A DNA stretch of 64,000 bases from Rhodococcus sp. NBC_00297. GTDB lineage: Bacteria; Actinomycetota; Actinomycetes; Mycobacteriales; Mycobacteriaceae. The position numbers were made by a program, and so were the translations under genes. This document shows, piece by piece, positions 17,409 through 24,356 of the stretch. Below the pieces are notes generated by a model. The model was not told the origin of the DNA, made no database searches, and worked only from the letters and a program-made list of their open reading frames with translations. Location: contig NZ_CP108041.1 in the NCBI RefSeq assembly GCF_036173065.1, forward strand, positions 1,922,001 to 1,986,000, given 5' to 3'. Each line of letters opens with the position of its first letter. Within the stretch, counting starts at the first letter, position 1.

Positions 17409-18212
17409 TCACATGCCCATGCCGCCGTCGACGGGGAGCCCCGCGCCGGTGATGAACTTCGCGGCGTCGGACGACAGGAACACCACGGCGTCCGCCATGT
17501 CGTCGACCTGGCCGAGTCGACCGAGGGGCGTCAGTTCCACGACGGTCTGCACTGCCGCCTCGACGGACGGGAACAGGCCGAGTTCCGCGGTGTCGACCGC
17601 GAGCTTGTTGCCCATCGCGGTCGGGGTCAGTGCCGGATAGATGCAGTTGACGCGCACGCCGTAGCCGAGCTTTCCCGATTCGGCGGCCGCGACCCGGGTC
17701 AGTCGGTCGATGCCCGATTTCGTGGCGGAGTAGAGGCTGATTCCGGGGAACGCGATGGTGGCGGCGACCGAGGCGATGTTGACCACCGATCCGCCCTTAC
17801 CGGCCTTGCCACCGGGGCGCATCGCGCGGAATGCGTGCTTCACGCCGAGTGCGGTGCCGATGACGTTGACCTGCAGCATCGCGGACGCCGCCTCGGCGTC
17901 GAGATCGGCGATGAGACTGGTGACCTCGATACCCGCGTTGTTGACGACGATGTCGAGGCCGCCCAGTGCGCCGATGGTCGACTCGACCGCCGCCTCCCAG
18001 GCCGCGTCGTCCGTGACGTCGAGCTGGACGAACTCCGCTTTCGCTCCTGTGGCCCGCAGCGCCTCGACCGTCTCCTGACCACCCGCGGCATTGATGTCGG
18101 CGATGGCGACGGACGCTCCTGCCGCCGCGAGAGCCTGCGCCATTCCCGCGCCGAGGCCCTGCGCACCGCCTGTGACCAGTGCCGTTCGTCCGGTCAGGTC
18201 GTAACTCGTCAT
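17409..18212 (-). CDS. SDR family NAD(P)-dependent oxidoreductase
   Basis: A 267-residue classical SDR: TGGAQGLGAG at 14-23, NNAG at 91-94, and catalytic Ser148, Tyr161 and Lys165 (SLYSATKSGID). It probably oxidises a secondary alcohol. It is the first gene of the operon with the saccharopine-dehydrogenase-like protein and the acyl-CoA ligase. A strong ribosome site AAGGAGAG precedes ATG 18212. The promoter lies in the double-operator region shared with the divergent TetR gene. Confidence 0.88.
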   Translation of the reverse strand: MTSYDLTGRTALVTGGAQGLGAGMAQALAAAGASVAIADINAAGGQETVEALRATGAKAEFVQLDVTDDAAWEAAVESTIGALGGLDIVVNNAGIEVTSLIADLDAEAASAMLQVNVIGTALGVKHAFRAMRPGGKAGKGGSVVNIASVAATIAFPGISLYSATKSGIDRLTRVAAAESGKLGYGVRVNCIYPALTPTAMGNKLAVDTAELGLFPSVEAAVQTVVELTPLGRLGQVDDMADAVVFLSSDAAKFITGAGLPVDGGMGM

Positions 18213-18293
18213 GTCCGCTCTCCTTGTTCGAAGCGTTCTTCGCGTGGAATCACATCCGCTGTTCGATGTGATGCAGGCAACACTAGGGACAAG

Positions 18294-18333
18294 TCTTGAC
18301 AGTCGTCAAGAAAACTCTTGACGACTGTCAAGA
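18294..18333. promoter_or_regulatory. Double palindromic TetR operator between the SDR operon and the TetR gene
   Basis: Two 18-base sites, TCTTGACAGTCGTCAAGA (18294-18311) and TCTTGACGACTGTCAAGA (18316-18333). Each has TCTTGAC/GTCAAGA ends and the two are exact reverse complements of each other, 22 bases centre to centre. On the minus strand the left site contains TTGACG as a -35 box with a TAGTGT -10 box 18 bases on, so a bound repressor would block the SDR promoter. Confidence 0.85.
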
Positions 18334-18362
18334 GTTCGTCGATGCGGCGGTATGCTTTCCGG

Positions 18363-19007
18363 GTGACCCAGACCACCGACCCCCGACTTCGCGTCGAGGA
18401 GCGCTCTCGAGACAAGTTCGAGGCGCGTCGCAGCGAGCTCGCACTGGCGACTCTCGCGACGTTGGCGGAACTCGGTTACGCCCGCACCAGCCTCCGCGAG
18501 ATCGCTCAGAACTCCGAGTACTCGCACGGCGTCCTGCACTACTACTTCTCCAACAAGCTCGATCTCATCGCGCATGCCGTGCGGCAGTACGAGGAGATCT
18601 GTGTGACGCGGTACGACGACGTCGTCGCCGGGGCCGAGTCCGCGGAGCAGCTGCGACGCTCGTTCACCGAGACCTTCTTCGGCACTCTGCTCGCCGACGC
18701 GGCGATCCACCGCCTTTGGTACGACCTGCGCAATCAGAGCCTGTTCGATTCCTCCTTCCGTGCCGACGTCCTCGAGATCGAGTCCCGGCGCGAGGAGATG
18801 ATCTGGCGCGTCGTCTCCCGGTACTGCGAACTCGTCGGAGCGGCGCCTGTTCTCACGCCGGCCACCGCCTACATCACCATCGACGGCATCTTCCAGCGCG
18901 CCCTGCTGAACCAGATCGCCGAGCGCCACCCCGACGTCGACGAGGGCCGGGCTCAACTCGACGCCGTCTTCGACATGGTGACCGGTGGCGTACCCTCCTC
19001 CCACTGA
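18363..19007 (+). CDS. TetR-family transcriptional regulator
   Basis: 214 residues. The DNA-binding domain spans about 18-65 (LALATLATLAELGYARTSLR, then SHGVLHYYFSNKLDL). The C-terminal part is a helical ligand domain. Upstream in-frame starts at 18318 and 18342 lie in or beside the operator, so GTG 18363 is preferred; a TATGCT hexamer six bases before it suggests a leaderless mRNA. It is divergent from the SDR / ligase operon and likely represses both sides through the double operator. Confidence 0.88.
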   Translation: MTQTTDPRLRVEERSRDKFEARRSELALATLATLAELGYARTSLREIAQNSEYSHGVLHYYFSNKLDLIAHAVRQYEEICVTRYDDVVAGAESAEQLRRSFTETFFGTLLADAAIHRLWYDLRNQSLFDSSFRADVLEIESRREEMIWRVVSRYCELVGAAPVLTPATAYITIDGIFQRALLNQIAERHPDVDEGRAQLDAVFDMVTGGVPSSH

Positions 19008-20196
19008 CGACCGCGCCGCGGATCCGCTCGGCTATCTCGGCATCGTCCGATTACCCGGTGCCGCACGCGCTTTCCTCCCCGCACTGCTCGGCCGCCTGGC
19101 CTTCGCGATGGTCGGACTGGTCATCCTGTTGGCGGTGCAGCGTGCCACCGGATCGTTCGCGGTCGCGGGTTCCGCGACGGGTGCGTTCGGTGTCGCCAAT
19201 GTGGTGGCGTCACCGTATCGGGCACGTCTCGTCGACCGCATCGGTCAGCGGCGAGCCCTCGTCTCGATGGCCGTCGGATTCGCTACGGCCCTGGGCACTC
19301 TGGCCGTTCTGACGTACGTCGATGCCCCGGCCTGGTCCCTGGTGCTCGGCAGTCTGGTCACCGGATTCTTCCCTCCCCCACTCGGTGCCTCGATGCGTGT
19401 CGTCTGGAGCTCGCTGACGCCGCCGGGGCCGACCCGCACCCGCGCCTACAGTCTCGATGCCGTGAGCGAGGAGTCGATGTTCACCATCGGTCCCCTCCTC
19501 GGCGCCACCCTCGTCACCGCCCTGTCCCCGTCGATCGCACTCGCCGCCACGGGATGCGTCGCCGTCGTCGGCACGGTCGGCATGACCACCAGCCGGCACT
19601 CGCGCGGACACGGCCCGCGCACGACAGGGACCACTCCCTCGTCGCGCCCACTCCGCCGGCCCGGCTTCGTCGGTGTCCTGACAGCGATGGCAGGGGTCGG
19701 GGCCGTCCTGGGAACCGTGGAGATCGCCGCCACAGCCTTCGCCGCGAAGCAGGGAGCCATCGGATCGGCCGGAACGCTTCTCGCGGCGCTCGGAGCCGGA
19801 AGTGTCTGCGGTGGACTGCTGTACGGGCGCCGGAGCTGGGCCGGCTCGCTGACCCGTCGACTTCTGACGACGGTCCTGATGATGGCCGTCCTCACCTCCC
19901 TGCTGTCGCTGGTCTCGACCACGGTGCCGCTGCACGTCGGACTGTTCCTGTTGGGCTTCTGCATCGCGCCCGCCCTGGTGACGGGGTACCTGCTGTCCGA
20001 TCACCTCACCACCGCCGACGTGCGCACCGAGGCGTCGAGCTGGATCAACACCGCGGTGAACGCGGGCGCTGCTCTCGCCTCCGCGGGTATCGGCGTGGTG
20101 GTCGACTCCCGTTCTCCCGGTACAGGATTTCTGGTCGGTGGCGCCGCGGCGGCTCTCCTCCTCGTCCTGGCAGCGGTGACGAGGCCGCCCTCGTGA
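18985..20196 (+). CDS. MFS transporter
   Basis: 403 residues with about 12 hydrophobic helices and a cytoplasmic loop in the middle (residues about 205-225, basic and Ser/Thr-rich). The loop between helices 2 and 3 reads YRARLVDRIGQRRALV, a version of the MFS motif A. The GTG start lies 23 bases inside the end of the TetR gene, so the two are co-transcribed. It is probably an efflux pump for a compound sensed by the TetR protein; the substrate is unknown. Confidence 0.8.
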   Translation: MAYPPPTDDRAADPLGYLGIVRLPGAARAFLPALLGRLAFAMVGLVILLAVQRATGSFAVAGSATGAFGVANVVASPYRARLVDRIGQRRALVSMAVGFATALGTLAVLTYVDAPAWSLVLGSLVTGFFPPPLGASMRVVWSSLTPPGPTRTRAYSLDAVSEESMFTIGPLLGATLVTALSPSIALAATGCVAVVGTVGMTTSRHSRGHGPRTTGTTPSSRPLRRPGFVGVLTAMAGVGAVLGTVEIAATAFAAKQGAIGSAGTLLAALGAGSVCGGLLYGRRSWAGSLTRRLLTTVLMMAVLTSLLSLVSTTVPLHVGLFLLGFCIAPALVTGYLLSDHLTTADVRTEASSWINTAVNAGAALASAGIGVVVDSRSPGTGFLVGGAAAALLLVLAAVTRPPS

Positions 20197-20702
20197 CCGT
20201 CGTCGCCGTCACCGCGCGGCTCACTCTGCGCACCTATTCCCCCGACGACGAGCACCGGCTCGACTTCTACACCGATCCCGAGGTCTGCCGGTACCTCATG
20301 CACGAGCCGTGGACGGCGGAGGACGCACGGATCGCAGTGCAGAGACGCTGCGAGCGAACGAGTCTCGACACGGGGGCAATGAATGCTCTGGTCGAGCTGA
20401 ACGGCCGGGTGATCGGCACTGTCTCCGCGTGGTTCGTCGCCGAGGACACCGTCGAACTCGGGTGGACCTTCGCGCGCGACGTCTCCGGCCACGGCTACGC
20501 CACCGAAGCGGTGCAGGCAATGCTCGACGAGGTACTCGCTCTGGACCGGGTCCGGCGCGTCACCGCGGAGATGGACGCGCGCAACGCAGCCTCCGCACGT
20601 CTGGCCCAGCGCGTGGGATTACGCGACGAGGAACTGCGCCTGCAGGACTGCTGGTGCAAGGGTGAGTGGACGGACACGCTCGTGTACTCGCTGAGCCGCT
20701 GA
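20193..20702 (+). CDS. GNAT family N-acetyltransferase
   Basis: 169 residues starting at a GTG that overlaps the MFS stop. Typical RimJ/RimL-like layout: LRTYSPDDEHRLDFYTDPEV at the start, ELGWTFARDVSGHGYATEAV (acetyl-CoA pyrophosphate loop, here SGHGYA) and MDARNAASARLAQRVGL (the Asn/Ser motif near the C-terminus). It transfers an acetyl group to an amine; the acceptor is unknown. Third gene of the TetR-MFS-GNAT operon. Confidence 0.85.
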   Translation: MTVVAVTARLTLRTYSPDDEHRLDFYTDPEVCRYLMHEPWTAEDARIAVQRRCERTSLDTGAMNALVELNGRVIGTVSAWFVAEDTVELGWTFARDVSGHGYATEAVQAMLDEVLALDRVRRVTAEMDARNAASARLAQRVGLRDEELRLQDCWCKGEWTDTLVYSLSR

Positions 20703-20713
20703 CCTCGACCGGC

Positions 20714-20795
20714 CTCGGGCCTTCCCGCTGACCGCACAGGTTCTCGTAGGTGTCGCAGCGTCCGCAGCAACCGGGAACGTCCGCGGGAACCCCGA
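20714..20795. repeat. Dispersed CCGCGGGAAC element, copy 2 (diverged)
   Basis: Holds CCTTCCCGCTGACC, then CTCGTAGGTGTCGCAGCG and a block ending in CCGCGGGAAC. The order matches copy 3 at 21321-21415 (CCTTCCCGCTTGCC, CCCGTAGGCGTTGCATC, CCGCGGGAAC). It fills the gap between the GNAT and ASCH genes. Confidence 0.5.
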
Positions 20796-20818
20796 CCCGC
20801 GTGCGCCATACTCGAGGA

Positions 20819-21220
20819 ATGGCCGACATCGACTCTCTCCCCGTGGCCGAGTTCGCCTTCCCCGGGCCGCTACGCGATGCCCTCGTGTCGGCGATAGGCG
20901 CAGGCCGCAAGACGGCGACCACCTCACTGCGGGTGGAGTACGAGAACGAGCCGCTGCCCCGAGTGGGCGAGCGTCACAGGGTGATCGACTCCGGCGGCGC
21001 CACTGCCTGCGTCATCGAGATCACCGATGTACGCGTCAGCGCTCTCGGCGACGTCGACGATGCGCATGCCGTCGCGGAGGGTGAGGGTCACGCCGACATC
21101 GCCGCATGGCGTGCCGGGCACGAACGCTTCTGGCGATCCGACGAGATGGCGGACACGCTGGCCGGCCTCACCATCGACGACTCGACTCTCGTGGTCCTCG
21201 AACGGTTCCGGGTCGTCTGA
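20819..21220 (+). CDS. ASCH domain-containing protein
   Basis: 133 residues with an ASCH/PUA-like beta-barrel pattern: FPGPLRDALVSAIGAGRKTA (the GxKxxT-like segment), PRVGERHRVIDSGGATACVI and ITDVRVSALGDVDDAHAVAE. ASCH domains bind nucleic acids or nucleosides; some relatives are ribonucleases or N4-acetylcytidine amidohydrolases. ATG 20819 is preceded by CATACT with six bases between, so the mRNA is probably leaderless. The gene is flanked on both sides by repeat elements. Confidence 0.8.
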   Translation: MADIDSLPVAEFAFPGPLRDALVSAIGAGRKTATTSLRVEYENEPLPRVGERHRVIDSGGATACVIEITDVRVSALGDVDDAHAVAEGEGHADIAAWRAGHERFWRSDEMADTLAGLTIDDSTLVVLERFRVV

Positions 21221-21230
21221 GCCTTCGGCC

Positions 21231-21328
21231 TTCCCGCTGAGAAACGGCCGGCCTCCGGCCTTCCCGCTGAGAAACGGCCGGCCTCCGGCCTTCCCGCTGA
21301 GAAACGGCCGGCCTCCGGCCTTCCCGCT
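21231..21328. repeat. Tandem 30-bp repeat, 3.3 copies
   Basis: The unit TTCCCGCTGAGAAACGGCCG plus GCCTCCGGCC occurs at 21231-21260, 21261-21290 and 21291-21320, followed by a partial TTCCCGCT (21321-21328). The copies are identical. There is no spacer between them, so this is not a CRISPR array. Each unit contains GGCCGGCC and can form a hairpin. It begins directly after the ASCH stop codon. Confidence 0.92.
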
Positions 21329-21415
21329 TGCCTTTCGTGTTCCCGTAGGCGTTGCATCTACCGCGGGAACACGAAACTCCCGCGGGAACACGAGTCACGG
21401 CCGTCTTTCCCGCAG
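21321..21415. repeat. Dispersed CCGCGGGAAC element, copy 3
   Basis: Follows the tandem repeat without a break: TTCCCGCTTGCC, CGTGTTCCCGTAGGCGTTGC, then CCGCGGGAACACGA twice (second copy with CCCGCGGGAACACGA). Inverted TTCCCG/CGGGAA pairs allow a stem-loop just past the end of the convergent HMG-CoA lyase gene, where it could also act as a terminator. Confidence 0.55.
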
Positions 21416-21416
21416 G

Positions 21417-22313
21417 TCACCGCGGAGGAAAGCCACCCGCACGCCCGAGGAACCCCGGCACGTCCTTGCCCAGCGCCGAGCCGAGCCAGGTCGCGGCGTC
21501 GACCAGCACGTCCATGCTCACTCCCGTCTCGACGCCGGAGCGGTCGAGCGCGTAGATCAGGTCCTCGGACGCGATGTTCCCGGTGGCGGCGGGTGCGAAC
21601 GGGCACCCACCGAAGCCGCCGATGCTGGCGTCGAGGGCCTGCGCCCCCATCTCCAATGCGGTCAGCGCGTTGGCGTAACCGGTGTTGCGCGTGTTGTGGA
21701 AGTGCCAGCGCTGCGGGATGTTCGGAGCGTTCCGGGTGGCGAGCTCCGCCAGTCGACGAACCTGCGCCGGCACTCCCACGCCGATGGTGTCGGCGAGGGC
21801 GATCTCGGCCGGTGCGCATTCGGCGATCCGTGCGACGAGTTCGCCGACTCGCACCGGATCCACCTCACCGCTGAACGGGCACCCGAACGATGCGGCGATG
21901 GTGACCGTGCCCGGCACCCCCGCCGTACGCGCATCCGTGATGATGTCGTGCGCCGCCGCCACCGCCTCGTCGACGGAGCACCCCTGGTTGCGCCTGCTGA
22001 ACTCCTCCGTCGCGACGACCACGACGTTGACCTCGTCGACGCCGGCCGCCAGCGCGCGGTCGAGTCCACGTCGATTGAGCACCAACCCGATGTACGAGAC
22101 GGAGCCGTCACGCGGGACGCCTGCCATGACCTCCTCGGCGCCGGCCATCTGCGGCACCCGCTTCGGGTTCACGAAGCTCACCGCCTCGATGCGCGTGGCA
22201 CCCGAGGCGACGCTGCGCGTGATCAGTTCGATCTTGTCGTCGACGGAGAGGACAGCGTCCTCGTTCTGCAGTCCGTCACGGGGACCCACCTCGACAAGTT
22301 GCACCGCAGTCAT
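21417..22313 (-). CDS. mvaB: Hydroxymethylglutaryl-CoA lyase
   Basis: 298 residues from ATG 22313 of the HMGL/DRE-TIM barrel family. VEVGPRDGLQNE is the metal- and substrate-binding start, VSFVNPKRVPQM follows, and HFHNTRNTGYANAL carries the metal histidines. FGGCPFAPAATGNIASEDL contains the catalytic cysteine loop (GCPFAPAATGN). It cleaves HMG-CoA or a related 3-hydroxyacyl-CoA to acetyl-CoA plus a keto acid. An AGGA box seven bases before ATG 22313 favours that start over the GTG at 22334. It is divergent from the GntR / CoA-transferase / hydantoinase operon and shares operator-like sites with it. Confidence 0.9.
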   Translation of the reverse strand: MTAVQLVEVGPRDGLQNEDAVLSVDDKIELITRSVASGATRIEAVSFVNPKRVPQMAGAEEVMAGVPRDGSVSYIGLVLNRRGLDRALAAGVDEVNVVVVATEEFSRRNQGCSVDEAVAAAHDIITDARTAGVPGTVTIAASFGCPFSGEVDPVRVGELVARIAECAPAEIALADTIGVGVPAQVRRLAELATRNAPNIPQRWHFHNTRNTGYANALTALEMGAQALDASIGGFGGCPFAPAATGNIASEDLIYALDRSGVETGVSMDVLVDAATWLGSALGKDVPGFLGRAGGFPPR

Positions 22314-22338
22314 GGGCCCATCCTGCGCCGACACGCCG

Positions 22339-22348
22339 TTGTATGCAA
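22339..22348. promoter_or_regulatory. GntR (FadR/FCD-type) operator candidate upstream of the HMG-CoA lyase gene
   Basis: TTGTATGCAA fits the TTGTnnnCAA-type palindrome recognised by many FCD-family GntR regulators. It overlaps the CATACA hexamer that would be the -10 box of the minus-strand lyase gene. Confidence 0.5.
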
Positions 22349-22410
22349 TAGCGGATCGGAAACGAGAATTTAACGACGATTACCGGGACACGCCATCGTC
22401 ATGGGCCTAC

Positions 22411-22422
22411 ATTGTGAACAAT
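22411..22422. promoter_or_regulatory. GntR operator candidate upstream of the GntR operon
   Basis: ATTGTGAACAAT is a palindrome (ATTGT/ACAAT) 28 bases before the GntR start codon. It shares the TTGTnnnCAA core with the site at 22339-22348, so the two divergent promoters each carry one matching site. Confidence 0.6.
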
Positions 22423-22450
22423 TCACCACCGACCACAGGGAGTCGCATCC

Positions 22451-23116
22451 ATGGCGAGAGCCGTCGACCGCGTCTACGCGCACATCCGCGACAGCATCGT
22501 GTCCGGGACGTATGCGCCCGGTGCACGTCTCGGAGAGGTCGAGATCGCCGAACTCACCGAGACCAGCCGGACACCGGTGCGTGAGGCGCTGCGACAGCTC
22601 GAGATGGAGGGACTCGTCGAGGTTCTGCCGCATCGCGGGGCTCGGGTGTACCAGTGGACGGCGGACGACCTCGAGGAGATCTACGACCTGAGGATGACGC
22701 TCGAGGCCATGGCCGCGGCACGGGCGGCCTCACGTATCGGCGAGAAGGACGTCGACCGACTCGCCGAGCTGTGCGACCTCATGGAAACCGCGGCCGGGGA
22801 GGGAGCAGATCAACGCCTGGACCTGATGGCGCAGCTCAACGACGAGTTCCACGCCATCGTGCGCACTGCCGCGGCCAGCACCCGCCTCATCTCGATGCTC
22901 GGAGCGGTGATCCAGCTGCCGTTGGTGATGCGCACCTTCCATCGCTATGCCCCCGTCGATCTCGCACGCAGTCACGCCCACCATCGCGACCTGGTCGCGG
23001 CTCTACGCGCCGGCGACGAGACGTGGGCGGACTCGGTGATGCGCGCCCACGTCCGCGCCGCCAAACATGTTCTGCTTCAAGCCCTCACGACCGACGAGAC
23101 GAAGGAGTCCTCATGA
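22451..23116 (+). CDS. GntR-family regulator with FCD domain
   Basis: 221 residues. The winged helix covers about 1-70 (VYAHIRDSIVSGTYAPGARL, ELTETSRTPVREALRQLEME, GLVEVLPHRGARV), and the FCD ligand domain follows (LRMTLEAMAAARAASRIG; metal-type histidines in NDEFHAIV and SHAHHRDLVAAL). FCD regulators sense carboxylic acids or CoA esters and usually control the genes beside them. The stop overlaps the CoA-transferase start (ATGA), so it heads the catabolic operon and is probably autoregulated. Confidence 0.92.
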   Translation: MARAVDRVYAHIRDSIVSGTYAPGARLGEVEIAELTETSRTPVREALRQLEMEGLVEVLPHRGARVYQWTADDLEEIYDLRMTLEAMAAARAASRIGEKDVDRLAELCDLMETAAGEGADQRLDLMAQLNDEFHAIVRTAAASTRLISMLGAVIQLPLVMRTFHRYAPVDLARSHAHHRDLVAALRAGDETWADSVMRAHVRAAKHVLLQALTTDETKESS

Positions 23117-24318
23117 GCGAGGCCCCCACCGGCCCACTGTCCGATCTGCGTGTCGTGGAGATGGGTCAGCTTCTCGCCGGCCCCTTCTGCGGACAGTTGC
23201 TGGCCGACTTCGGCGCCGAGGTGATCAAACTCGAGCCGCCCGGCACCGGCGATCCGATGCGCCAGTGGGGTCGGGAGAAGCCGCACGGCAAGTCCCTGTG
23301 GTGGCCCGTCGTCGCGCGCGGCAAGAAGTCCGTGACCTGCAACCTGCGCAGCGCCGAGGGTCAGGACCTCGCCCGCCGGATCATCGCGGACGCCGACATC
23401 GTGGTGGAGAACTTCCGCCCCGGCACGATGGAGCGTTGGGGCCTCGGGTTCGACGCACTCCGGGAGATCAATCCGCGCCTCATCATGGCCAGGGTCACCG
23501 GGTACGGCCAGAACGGCCCCTACGCACCGCGGGCGGGCTTCGGGTCCATCGGCGAGGCCATGGGCGGAATCCGCTACGTCACCGGCAATCCCGAGATGCC
23601 GCCGTCTCGTACCGGCATCTCCCTCGGTGATTCACTCGCAGCCGTGTTCGCCACGATCGGCGTCCTCACCGCGCTGCATCACCGGGAGAACACCGGACGG
23701 GGGCAACTCGTCGACTCGGCCATCTACGAAGCGGTGCTCGCCATGATGGAATCCCTGCTGCCCGAGTGGGAGATCGGCGGGTACCAGCGTGAGCGGACCG
23801 GCTCCGTGCTGCCGAACATCGCGCCCAGCAACGTCTATCCCACCCTGGGCGGCGAGATGATCCTCGTCGCGGCCAACCAGGATTCGGTGTTCGGCCGATT
23901 GGTCACCGCGATGGACCGGACCGACCTGATCGAGGACGCCCGCTACCGCGACCACGAGGCGCGCGGGAAGAACATGACCGAGCTCGACGACATCGTCGGG
24001 GCCTGGACGTCCGCCCTCGACACCGACACCGTGCTCGACCTCCTGCACGAGGCGGGCGTTCCCGCCGGTCGCATCTACACAGCGCGGGACATGTTCGACG
24101 ATCCGCACTTCGCCGCGCGCGAGGCCATCGTGCGTCTGGCGCACCCGGACTTCGGCGAGATCCCCATGGCGAACGTCGCACCGAAGCTCAGCGACAGTCC
24201 CGGCTCGGTCCGGCACGCCGGACCCGAACTGGGAGAACACAACTCCGACATCTACGGACGACTCCTCGGAGTCACGGAATCCGACCGGGCGGCGCTCGCG
24301 GAGCGCGGCATCATCTGA
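23113..24318 (+). CDS. CaiB/BaiF (class III) CoA-transferase
   Basis: 401 residues. The beginning VVEMGQLLAGPFCGQLLADFGAEVIKLEPP and the segment DADIVVENFRPGTMERWGLG are classic for this family. The likely catalytic aspartate is D173 in TGISLGDSLAAVF. It transfers CoA between carboxylic acids, forming the CoA ester of an organic acid. Placed between the GntR regulator and the hydantoinase genes, it probably activates the acid released by the amidohydrolases, so that the divergently encoded HMG-CoA lyase can cleave it. That order is inference. Confidence 0.9.
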   Translation: MSEAPTGPLSDLRVVEMGQLLAGPFCGQLLADFGAEVIKLEPPGTGDPMRQWGREKPHGKSLWWPVVARGKKSVTCNLRSAEGQDLARRIIADADIVVENFRPGTMERWGLGFDALREINPRLIMARVTGYGQNGPYAPRAGFGSIGEAMGGIRYVTGNPEMPPSRTGISLGDSLAAVFATIGVLTALHHRENTGRGQLVDSAIYEAVLAMMESLLPEWEIGGYQRERTGSVLPNIAPSNVYPTLGGEMILVAANQDSVFGRLVTAMDRTDLIEDARYRDHEARGKNMTELDDIVGAWTSALDTDTVLDLLHEAGVPAGRIYTARDMFDDPHFAAREAIVRLAHPDFGEIPMANVAPKLSDSPGSVRHAGPELGEHNSDIYGRLLGVTESDRAALAERGII

Positions 24319-24356
24319 CCTTCGCTCCTCTCACCCTCACAGCACGGGAGAACACC

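Noticed and set aside
21231..21320. Three equal repeats first considered as a CRISPR array
   Set aside because: The copies are directly adjacent with no unique spacers and no cas genes are nearby; it is a simple tandem repeat.
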